Source of the DNA: an uncultured bacterium
GTDB lineage: Bacteria > Patescibacteriota > Dojkabacteria > SC72
Reading direction: 5' to 3'
Assembly: GCA_903840015.1 (NCBI GenBank)
Contig: CAIMEL010000017.1
Location: 1 to 36,788, forward strand
DNA: 36,788 nucleotides
Below are positions 19,760 through 26,855 of the stretch, in pieces. The notes below the pieces were generated by a model, which saw only the letters and a program-made list of their open reading frames with translations, ran no database searches and was not told the origin of the DNA. Both the position numbers and the translations under genes were made by a program. Within the stretch, counting starts at the first letter, position 1. Every line of letters starts with the position of its first letter.

Positions 19760-22426
19760 CTATTTTAATTCGGACATATTATCCCCTACTGAAGACGATA
19801 CTTTCAAAGGAACCTCCAAAGACACAACACTTTCCATAATTTTCTTTGCCTTTTCTCTAAAACTATTAATTACATCCTCTCTCACCTCAAACACCAGTTC
19901 ATCATGCACCTGTAGAAGTATATAAGCTGATTCCTCGTATTCAGTATTGATCATCTTCTGCAATTCTATCATAGCTAATTTCATAATATCTGATTCACTA
20001 CCCTGAATAGGCATATTAACAGCCTCTCTTTGGGCTGCCCTACGATTGCGAATATTCTTTGATTTAATACCAGGGATATGCCTTGTTGTACCAAACATAG
20101 ATTGCACATATCCATTTCTGTAGGCATCTTTTTCCAAATTACGGATATACTCCTCAACTCCTAAGTAATGTGTAAAGTAAGCTTGGATATATCCCAAAGC
20201 AACATCATTTGGAACTCTAAGCATACTTGCCAATCCAAAAGATGTCTGTCCAAAAAGAATACCAAAATTTACGGTTTTGCCAACACTCCTCTCCGCCTTT
20301 GTAATCTCCTCTATTTCTTTATCTAGGATCCTTGAAGCTGTTGCGCTATGTATATCTAGATCATTGTTGAAATCCTCTATCAACAAATTATCCCTAGACA
20401 TATCGGCCATTATCCTTAACTCTATCTGAGAATAGTCCATACCTAGCAATTTGTAACCTTTTCTTGCAACAAATGTCCTTCTTAACTTCTCTGCCCACTC
20501 ACCCTGAGCAGGTATGTTCTGCATATTTGGATTCACAGAAGAAAGACGACCAGATGTCGTACCTGTCTGTTTGAAATCTGTGTGAATCTCCTTCATGTCT
20601 TTCGACATCTCTAAAAGTGGTCCTGTATATGTGCCAGATATCTTCGTCAACTGCCTGTACTCAAGAATTTTCTCAATACAGGGATGTTGCCCTAACAAGT
20701 CAGTGAGAACAGACTCTCGTGTAGAAAGCTTCTTACCACCAGACAATCCTAATTCCTTAAAAAGAACATCTGAGAGTTGTTTTGGAGAAGATATATTGAA
20801 TTCATGACCAACAGTATCAAAAATCTCCCTCTCTATCTTTCGAATTTTTTCCTTTACTTCAACATCAAGACTTCTCAGGTATTCTGTATCTACAGCAACA
20901 CCTCTTTTCTCCATATTTGCTAAAACAACAGAGGTTGGAACCTCTATCCTCTTAACAATGTTTCTAAAAACCTCCTTCGTGATTCCTAGGTTCTCATTCA
21001 AACTCGCTTTCGTATATTCATGTAAACCCATTCTATCTCCACGCTCTGTTAGGTTCTCAACAATCTCCCCAACAACATCTAAAACAGCTGTGGCATTGTA
21101 TGGAGAAAATTTCTCTGGGAGAGATTTTGTCGAGTAGTCAAAAGCCAAATCTTTAAGTAGATATGACTTCCTTTCCGAATGAATTAAATGAGCAAAAAGA
21201 GAAATATCTAGAATATTGTTCGGAAGTGTATTCGAGCTATACTGAACTGCCATTTCCTCCCAACCGTATGTTGTGATTTCACCACTGAATGATTCAATCT
21301 CTGGCATCTCTTTGAGAAGGAAGTCTTTGATATTACCATCAGCCAAGCGAACAAGAAAAAACTCTTCATCCAACAAAGACTCCTCTTCGCTTATGTACAC
21401 CAGAGTCATACTCTTCGAAGTCTTAAGAGATTTTGAAACTTCATCTGCATTACTCCAGACAATCTCTCCCTTCTCTTCGGTGGAGAACATATCTAACTGT
21501 GAGGAAAGGTTTTCTGCTTCACTCTTTTTGATTTCATCCAACCTTGGTATCAGGGATCTAAAGCTATATTTCTTAAAGACTTCCAGAACCCTCTCTTTCT
21601 CAAAATCACGAAGTAAACACTCCTCCAGATGAACATCTACCCCAACCTCTTGCTCTATTCTTGCTAACTTGCGACTTAATTCTGCCTGCTCCAGACCTTC
21701 AAGAAAGAGATTGGCTTGTCTAGGTTTAACATCTTTAAGATTTTTGTAAATTGTATCTAAGTCTCCATACTTCTGTAGAAGCTCCAATGCACTCTTGTTC
21801 CCCACACCCTTGATTCCAGGGATATTATCAGAGGAATCACCTGCAATTGCTTTGTAATCAACTATTTGCTCTGGATATATGCCCATATATTTAAATGTTT
21901 CTTCTCTGTCATAGGCTACAAGGTTTTTAAAATTCCCAGATGGCAAACATATCTTAACTTTCTCATTCACAAGTTGAAGCAGATCTCTGTCTCCACTTAG
22001 GATATACAGTTCAAGATTTTCATTAATCCATTTCCCAGTAGAAACAGATTTCGATATCGTGCCGAGGATATCGTCAGCTTCAAAACCCTCTTTTTTCAGT
22101 ATTGGGATATTGAAAGCTTTCAAAACTTCCTCTACAAGTGGAAATTGCGCTATGAGTGACTGATCTGTCGGTTTTCTAGTTGCTTTGTAATCTACAAATT
22201 CAATATGACGAAAGGTAGGTTTGCTTGTATCAAAAGCACAAAGGACATATTTGGGATCGAACAGCTTAAGAGCAGAAAGAAGCATAACAGTAAATCCGTA
22301 TACGGCATTAACTTGAATACCATCCGTTGTTTGCAAAGTTGATGGATATGCGTGAAAAGCTCTGTGCACAATGGCATTCGCATCTATGGCAAGAAACCTG
22401 TCCTTAGATGTTTTAGTTAGATTCAT
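19760..22426 (-). CDS. polA: DNA polymerase I (5' nuclease + polymerase, proofreading site apparently lost)
   Basis: 888 aa. The 5'-3' nuclease domain has FLAIDANAIVHRAF, EADDILGTISK, LSGDRDLLQLV and GDSSDNIPGIKGVG. The middle 3'-5' exonuclease-like region (about 300-480) lacks the exo I DxE motif, so proofreading is probably absent, as in Taq. The polymerase domain has motif A DYSQIELRIMADMS, motif B RSVGKTVNFGILFGQ and motif C VHDELVFEV. The tyrosine of the usual NFGxxYG (Y766 in E. coli) is phenylalanine. It does primer removal, gap filling and repair synthesis. It starts 21 nt after the ftsH stop, with its own TAAAAT box 6 nt before the ATG. Confidence 0.96.
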   Translation of the reverse strand: MNLTKTSKDRFLAIDANAIVHRAFHAYPSTLQTTDGIQVNAVYGFTVMLLSALKLFDPKYVLCAFDTSKPTFRHIEFVDYKATRKPTDQSLIAQFPLVEEVLKAFNIPILKKEGFEADDILGTISKSVSTGKWINENLELYILSGDRDLLQLVNEKVKICLPSGNFKNLVAYDREETFKYMGIYPEQIVDYKAIAGDSSDNIPGIKGVGNKSALELLQKYGDLDTIYKNLKDVKPRQANLFLEGLEQAELSRKLARIEQEVGVDVHLEECLLRDFEKERVLEVFKKYSFRSLIPRLDEIKKSEAENLSSQLDMFSTEEKGEIVWSNADEVSKSLKTSKSMTLVYISEEESLLDEEFFLVRLADGNIKDFLLKEMPEIESFSGEITTYGWEEMAVQYSSNTLPNNILDISLFAHLIHSERKSYLLKDLAFDYSTKSLPEKFSPYNATAVLDVVGEIVENLTERGDRMGLHEYTKASLNENLGITKEVFRNIVKRIEVPTSVVLANMEKRGVAVDTEYLRSLDVEVKEKIRKIEREIFDTVGHEFNISSPKQLSDVLFKELGLSGGKKLSTRESVLTDLLGQHPCIEKILEYRQLTKISGTYTGPLLEMSKDMKEIHTDFKQTGTTSGRLSSVNPNMQNIPAQGEWAEKLRRTFVARKGYKLLGMDYSQIELRIMADMSRDNLLIEDFNNDLDIHSATASRILDKEIEEITKAERSVGKTVNFGILFGQTSFGLASMLRVPNDVALGYIQAYFTHYLGVEEYIRNLEKDAYRNGYVQSMFGTTRHIPGIKSKNIRNRRAAQREAVNMPIQGSESDIMKLAMIELQKMINTEYEESAYILLQVHDELVFEVREDVINSFREKAKKIMESVVSLEVPLKVSSSVGDNMSELK

Positions 22427-22432
22427 ATCGTA

Positions 22433-22438
22433 ATTTTA
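22433..22438 (-). promoter_or_regulatory. -10 box for polA, leaderless type
   Basis: TAAAAT ends 6 nt before the polA ATG. The AAAGGA further upstream is about 17 nt from the ATG, too far for a normal ribosome binding site. Confidence 0.4.
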
Positions 22439-22447
22439 CAATATCCT

Positions 22448-24316
22448 TTAGAACAAAGCATCAAACTCCTCTTTAACAACAACCTCTTTCTCCAAAAGTA
22501 GTTTAACCAATTTCTCAACCATTTCCTTTTTCTCTTGTAGAAGTTTCTTGGAGTATTCATATGCCTCATTAATCATCCTTACAACTTCTTCGTCTATGAT
22601 TCGTGCTGTCTTCTCACTATACTCTCGCCCACCCCCGTAGGTGTATCCCAAATGTCTAGTCTCTTCCAAATCTCCATACTTAACCATTCCTAACTTTTCA
22701 CTCATTCCATATTTCATAACCATCTCCCTAGCAACTTCGGTAATTTGCTTAATATCGTTCGAAGCTCCTGTTGATATCTCACCAATGAATAGCTCTTCAG
22801 CGACTCTGCCCGCAACGCCAGTTCTCAACCAAGCAAGCATCTGCTTCTTGTAAAGAAAACTTCTGTCTTTCTCGGGAAGGTATACAGTCACACCACCACT
22901 CATTCCTCTTGAGATTATTGATATCTGCTCAACAGGATCAGAACCGTCTGTAAACTTAGCAACAATAGCATGCCCTGCCTCATGGTATGCAGTCTTCTTA
23001 ATATCATCCTCCTCCTTGTCTCCCTTCTTCTTCCTACCAAGCTTAACTTTCAGATATGACTCCATCAAATCCTCTTGTGAAATCTTCTTTCTGTCCTCTT
23101 TCGCAGCCATTATGGCAGACTCATTTAGGAGATTTTCCAAATCAGCACCAGAGTACCCAACTGTTTTTTTTGCCAAAGTATCAAGATCTACTCCGCCCTC
23201 AAACTTTTTGTTCTTAGCATGGACATCAAGGATTGCCCTTCTGCCCTTCATATCCGGCATTGGAACAACAACCATTCTATCAAACCTTCCTGGTCTCAAA
23301 ATTGCTGGGTCTAGGACATCTGGTCGATTAGTCGCTGCTAGAATAATGACGTTCTCCCTTTCCTCCAAACCATCCATCTCAACAAGAATCTGATTTAATG
23401 TCTGTTCACCCGCACCAGAATGTAGAACAGTACCTCTTTTCTTTGCAACGGCATCTATTTCATCAATGAAAACAATACATGGAGATGCTTTCCTTGCTTT
23501 CTTAAAAAGATCTCTAACTCTAGACGCACCAGCTCCTACCAACATTTCTTCAAATTCAGAACCAGAAGTATGGAAAAATGGAACACCAGCCTCCCCTGCG
23601 ATAGCCTTCGCTAGAAGAGTTTTACCAGTACCTGGTTCCCCTGCTAGCAATACACCTCTAGGGATTCTTGCTCCTAAATCTCGGTACTTCTTCGGTCTCT
23701 TAAGAAAATCAACTATCTCAGTTAGTTCCTCCTTAACCTCCTCTATTCCTGCAACTTCATCGAATGTTATACCTGTCTTTTTACCAAAGAGTAACCTCGC
23801 CTTACTTTCTCCGAAGTCTAGAATTTTCCCTCCGGATGCCTGCATATTTTTAATCATTATGTAAACCAGAACCAAACCAGCAGAAAGGAAGATAAATGTT
23901 AAGACATCACCAAATGTAATACCAAGTTTGGGCTCGTAGAAATCATTTTCGAGGTCTTTAATGTTGATACCAGAAGATGCCAAAACTTCATAGAAATTAG
24001 TGCCGGCAGGAAGAAGTGCATATTTCTTCAAAACAGTTTCCTTTCCCTCAACCTCTCCTTTGTATTCAACAATCACCATATCGTCCTTCAAAAGGATCTT
24101 CTCATATTTCTTCTCCGTTATATCTGTAACTATCTGACTTACAGCAACCTCGTCACCCTTCGTATTTAAAACTCGAAAAACATACAGGGAGAGGGAAAGA
24201 ATAACTGAGATACCTATTATGGTTAAAATTCCAGAGATATTGAATCTCTTTCCCTTAGGCAACTTCCTGATATCCACTATATACTCCTTTGTCTCCTTTT
24301 TACTTTGTTCTTTCAT
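22448..24316 (-). CDS. ftsH: ATP-dependent zinc metalloprotease FtsH
   Basis: 622 aa. Two N-terminal TM helices (about 29-50 and 135-157) flank a small extracytoplasmic domain. The AAA+ module has Walker A GEPGTGKT (about 226-233), Walker [10 protein letters not shown] and the second region of homology [20 protein letters not shown]. The zinc site is HEAGH (about 445-449). It degrades membrane and unstable cytoplasmic proteins. The pore-loop aromatic of the usual EMFVG is leucine here ([13 protein letters not shown]). It begins 24 nt after tRNA-Met, with no Shine-Dalgarno in between. Confidence 0.97.
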   Translation of the reverse strand: MKEQSKKETKEYIVDIRKLPKGKRFNISGILTIIGISVILSLSLYVFRVLNTKGDEVAVSQIVTDITEKKYEKILLKDDMVIVEYKGEVEGKETVLKKYALLPAGTNFYEVLASSGINIKDLENDFYEPKLGITFGDVLTFIFLSAGLVLVYIMIKNMQASGGKILDFGESKARLLFGKKTGITFDEVAGIEEVKEELTEIVDFLKRPKKYRDLGARIPRGVLLAGEPGTGKTLLAKAIAGEAGVPFFHTSGSEFEEMLVGAGASRVRDLFKKARKASPCIVFIDEIDAVAKKRGTVLHSGAGEQTLNQILVEMDGLEERENVIILAATNRPDVLDPAILRPGRFDRMVVVPMPDMKGRRAILDVHAKNKKFEGGVDLDTLAKKTVGYSGADLENLLNESAIMAAKEDRKKISQEDLMESYLKVKLGRKKKGDKEEDDIKKTAYHEAGHAIVAKFTDGSDPVEQISIISRGMSGGVTVYLPEKDRSFLYKKQMLAWLRTGVAGRVAEELFIGEISTGASNDIKQITEVAREMVMKYGMSEKLGMVKYGDLEETRHLGYTYGGGREYSEKTARIIDEEVVRMINEAYEYSKKLLQEKKEMVEKLVKLLLEKEVVVKEEFDALF

Positions 24317-24339
24317 GATGAAATTCGTAATGTAATATA

Positions 24340-24413
24340 TGGTGGGAAGTGGAATCGAACCACCGACCTTGGGTTTATGAATCCCATGCTCTAACCGACT
24401 GAGCTATCCCACC
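24340..24413 (-). tRNA. tRNA-Met, elongator type (anticodon CAT)
   Basis: GGTGGGATAGCTCAG...TCCCACCA has a perfect 7-bp acceptor stem including G1-C72, which excludes the initiator. Loop TTCATAA gives CAT. The innermost anticodon-stem pair is an A-A mismatch (TGGGA/ACCCA). CCA is not encoded. tRNA-Ile with lysidine-modified CAT is an alternative, but the window also carries tRNA-Ile(TAT), which makes that less likely. Confidence 0.85.
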
Positions 24414-24459
24414 TAGTCAATTCTCACTATTATATCAAACAAGAAATCAAAAACCTATG

Positions 24460-25020
24460 TTAACTTGCCTTCCCAGAGTAGGTTCCACTCTCTGTATTAA
24501 TCTTCAAAACATCACCCTTTTTGACGAACAGGGGGACATGTAGTTTGTATCCTGTCTCAACAGTAACTAACTTTGTTGCTGTATTTGAGGTATTTCCCTT
24601 TACTGCATCTTCAGACTCTACAACAGTAAGATTCACAGATGAATTCTCCTTAACAGTAAGGACTTTACCCTCATACATCATCACAAGGGTTGAATCTCCC
24701 TCTTTCAAGAAATTCACATAGGTTCCAATAACATCCTTTGGAATCATTATCGTTTCAAAAGAGACAGAATCCATGAAGTAGGAACCAGTAGGATCGGAAT
24801 ACAAAAATTGCATCTCTTTAGTCTCGGGATTGATATACTCCACCTTAGTTCCAGCTTTGATGGTCTTTGTTAATATCTGTCCATTATCAAGCGCTCTTAA
24901 TTTCAAAATTATGAGACCACCTTGACGTCCCTGTGTTTTAAGTTTTCTCTCTTGAAGAAGAAAAACCCTACCCTCTTCTAATATATACATTCCTTTTACT
25001 GGCTGATCTGTTAATGGCAT
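24460..25020 (-). CDS. efp: Translation elongation factor P, arginine-tip type
   Basis: 186 aa, standard EF-P length. The KOW-like N-domain begins PVKGMYILEEGRVFLLQERK. The OB domains include FLYSDPTGSYFMDSVSFE, VVESEDAVKGNTS, and the C-terminal TVETGYKLHVPLFVKKGDVLKINTESGTY. EF-P rescues ribosomes stalled at proline runs. The tip loop reads TQGRQGG, putting Arg32 where E. coli has the lysylated K34. The track ORF begins at 25206 inside the tRNA-fMet gene; the real start is the ATG at 25020, where homology starts. It sits between the two Met tRNAs. Confidence 0.95.
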   Translation of the reverse strand: MPLTDQPVKGMYILEEGRVFLLQERKLKTQGRQGGLIILKLRALDNGQILTKTIKAGTKVEYINPETKEMQFLYSDPTGSYFMDSVSFETIMIPKDVIGTYVNFLKEGDSTLVMMYEGKVLTVKENSSVNLTVVESEDAVKGNTSNTATKLVTVETGYKLHVPLFVKKGDVLKINTESGTYSGKAS

Positions 25021-25124
25021 ATTTGTCGGAGTTAATAATTTAGCAACAAGCGCAATTCTAGCACAATAGCAATGCTTTTCCAAGATTAGAGGAGCTAAAC
25101 AGAGAAGTTTTGAATCGGAAAATA

Positions 25125-25199
25125 TGGTTGCGGGGGTCGGACTCGAACCGACGACCTCCAGGTTATGAGCCTGACGAGCTTCCACTGCTCTACCCCGCG
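25125..25199 (-). tRNA. Initiator tRNA-fMet (anticodon CAT)
   Basis: CGCGGGGTAGAGCAGTGG...CCCCGCAACCA. C1 faces A72 (no pair), the initiator hallmark, and the anticodon loop CTCATAA is the expected one. CCA is encoded. It has its own promoter at 25214-25242. Confidence 0.96.
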
Positions 25200-25213
25200 T
25201 TAGCAAGTGTCAA

Positions 25214-25242
25214 ATTATACCTAAATAGTAATATTTATTCAA
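25214..25242 (-). promoter_or_regulatory. Promoter of tRNA-fMet (and probably efp, tRNA-Met)
   Basis: -35 TTGAAT, 17-bp spacer, -10 TATAAT; the predicted start is a few bases before the tRNA. The -35 overlaps the end of the FtsB-like gene. Confidence 0.7.
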
Positions 25243-25685
25243 ATACCATCCTTTAGAAACTCCCACCATACTGAATACAGCTCCCTTGAAGAAAAAGGAT
25301 TTTCTTCAGAAAGTAAATTATCTATCACACCTCTAGCACTCCCAAGTGCATTTTCAGGGATTACAAAAACATACTCATTCTTACTACCGAAATTCAATCG
25401 ATCTCTAGCCTGAATCTCTACGTACTCAACACTTTGCATATCATCTAAAAGAAGCGCCAATTCCAAATTCTCTAGACGCAAAGATTCTACCTCTACCCTA
25501 GCATTTTTCAATATCTCAAGCTTCTGTACAGTTATCTTCACAGAATGGAAAACATTGTAAAGTAGAATAACAGAGATAGCCAAGAAGAAAATCTTAACAG
25601 GTGTATTATTCACAACTGAAGAGTTCGGAATATCCACCCTCTTTTCTGTATACGGTTTTTCTTTTCTGTAAATCACTTTGTCCAT
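25239..25685 (-). CDS. FtsB/DivIC-like septum formation protein
   Basis: About 148 aa from the preferred start. A cytoplasmic basic segment, one TM helix (about VKIFFLAISVILLYNVF), then a coiled coil (VEVESLRLENLELALLLDDM), and the typical ARDRLNFG...EYVFVIPE segment of the family. This family bridges the divisome in the periplasm or outer face of the membrane. The track ORF starts at 25703; I choose the ATG at 25685 because a -35/-10 pair ends 6 nt before it. It ends with TGA, the only TGA stop found in this window. Confidence 0.8.
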   Translation of the reverse strand: MDKVIYRKEKPYTEKRVDIPNSSVVNNTPVKIFFLAISVILLYNVFHSVKITVQKLEILKNARVEVESLRLENLELALLLDDMQSVEYVEIQARDRLNFGSKNEYVFVIPENALGSARGVIDNLLSEENPFSSRELYSVWWEFLKDGI

Positions 25686-25687
25686 GA

Positions 25688-25708
25688 TTGATATATACAT
25701 CATATCAA
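25688..25708. repeat. 21-bp inverted repeat at the ftsB-like start
   Basis: TTGATAT-7 nt-ATATCAA covers the -10 box of the FtsB-like gene and lies between it and the divergent recombinase gene. It may be an operator or a recombinase site; no proof either way. Confidence 0.45.
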
Positions 25709-25719
25709 ATCACATTCAA
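25692..25719 (-). promoter_or_regulatory. Promoter of the FtsB-like gene, leaderless type
   Basis: -35 TTGAAT, 16-bp spacer, -10 TATATA, then 6 nt to the ATG at 25685. Divergent from the recombinase promoter. Confidence 0.5.
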
Positions 25720-25740
25720 ACACCCTATATACAAATATTA

Positions 25741-25769
25741 TTGCCCTCCCCCTTGCAAGGTGATATAAT
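25741..25769 (+). promoter_or_regulatory. Promoter of the tyrosine recombinase gene
   Basis: -35 TTGCCC, 17-bp spacer, extended -10 TGATATAAT. The predicted start is near 25776, giving a leader of about 40 nt before the GTG at 25815. Confidence 0.6.
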
Positions 25770-25814
25770 TTTTCTACAATACAAAACTGCGATAAATTAA
25801 TACGCAAAAATAAA

Positions 25815-26702
25815 GTGGGGGAAATAAACAATCCAGATTTCAAAGCAAAAAGTAACCTGTTTGTTGAAGATCTAAAGTCTAAGAATCGTTCAGAAGCAAC
25901 AGTTATTGCCTATGCCAAAGATATTGAGCAACTTTTAAACTTCTTTTCTAAGGATGGGCTCAGCTCACTCGATTCAATTCAAGCAGAAGACCTTGAAAGA
26001 TATAAACAAAATCTACAGGACAACAACTACACACCTAAAAGTATTTCCAGAAAGATTAACAGTACAAGAACATTTTTCAGATACCTTCTTGAGAATTCAT
26101 ATATAAAAGACAATGTATCTGAGAAATTAGCACACCCAAGATTCGAAACAAAACCTCCCAGAGTTCTAACAGAAATGGAATACAGAGCGTTAAGAGATGT
26201 AAGTAGAGTTGATGTCCGATTATATTCCATTGTAGAAATTCTTTTACAAACAGGGATCCGTATTGGAGAATTAGCAGGATTAACAGTTGACGATATAAGG
26301 AAATCAAAAGATAATAAAATAGATTTCTTGTATATAAGAGCTTACGGTAGTCATCCTTCTAGAAAAGTTCCGTTGAACAAATCTGCAAAGAAAGCTATAG
26401 ATGAATATTTAGTCATAAGACCAGAGACAGAGGAAGATACAATCTTCGTAACAAAGAACGGAAGACCGTTATTAGTTAGAAATATAAGGACAGCAATAGA
26501 TAAAGCTTTTGAGAAAGCAGGTATCAAGAATGCCAAGGTTAATGACCTAAGAAACACGTTCATAGCACACCACCTTTCAAATGGTGTCAGTTTGGTAACT
26601 GTTTCCAAATTGGTTGGGCACAAAAGACTTTCCACTACAGAGAAGTATCTTAACCTTGTGAAGATGCAATCAGAAGAGGAGAAAAGTCTTAAAGATTTAT
26701 AA
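25815..26702 (+). CDS. Xer-like tyrosine recombinase
   Basis: 295 aa, GTG start. The N-terminal SAM-like core-binding domain (about 10-100) is followed by the catalytic domain. Readable active-site residues: Arg149 (TGIRIGEL), Lys184 (SRKVPL), Arg246 (NDLRNTF), His269 (VGHKRLSTT), Tyr278 (EKYLN). The first His of the usual HxxR is Asn243. The size and lack of accessory domains fit a chromosome-dimer resolvase (XerC/D or single-Xer) rather than a phage integrase, but a mobile-element role cannot be excluded. No phage or transposon genes flank it. Divergent from the FtsB-like gene, convergent with tRNA-Ile(TAT). Confidence 0.88.
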   Translation: MGEINNPDFKAKSNLFVEDLKSKNRSEATVIAYAKDIEQLLNFFSKDGLSSLDSIQAEDLERYKQNLQDNNYTPKSISRKINSTRTFFRYLLENSYIKDNVSEKLAHPRFETKPPRVLTEMEYRALRDVSRVDVRLYSIVEILLQTGIRIGELAGLTVDDIRKSKDNKIDFLYIRAYGSHPSRKVPLNKSAKKAIDEYLVIRPETEEDTIFVTKNGRPLLVRNIRTAIDKAFEKAGIKNAKVNDLRNTFIAHHLSNGVSLVTVSKLVGHKRLSTTEKYLNLVKMQSEEEKSLKDL

Positions 26703-26729
26703 AGAGTTTGAAATTTCCAAAGTGAGAGA

Positions 26730-26806
26730 TGGTGGGAGTAGATGGATTCGAACCATCGACCACGGCTTTATAAGAACCGCGCTCTAACCGACTGAGCTAT
26801 ACTCCC
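26730..26806 (-). tRNA. tRNA-Ile (anticodon TAT)
   Basis: GGGAGTATAGCTCAG...TACTCCCACCA, with full acceptor stem and encoded CCA. Anticodon arm CGGTT-CTTATAA-AGCCG: with T33 fixed, positions 34-36 are TAT, reading AUA. AUA is frequent in the genes here. This type is rare in bacteria, which normally use a lysidine-modified CAT tRNA. A possible promoter (TAAAAT with a preceding TG) lies 12 nt upstream. Confidence 0.9.
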
Positions 26807-26855
26807 GTATAACACACGATTTTACCAAATGTAGAGAGATATTAGAAGAGTATGA

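Noticed and set aside
25021-25206. N-terminal 62 residues of the 248-aa track ORF before EF-P
   Set aside because: They read through the tRNA-fMet gene; EF-P homology starts at the ATG at 25020.
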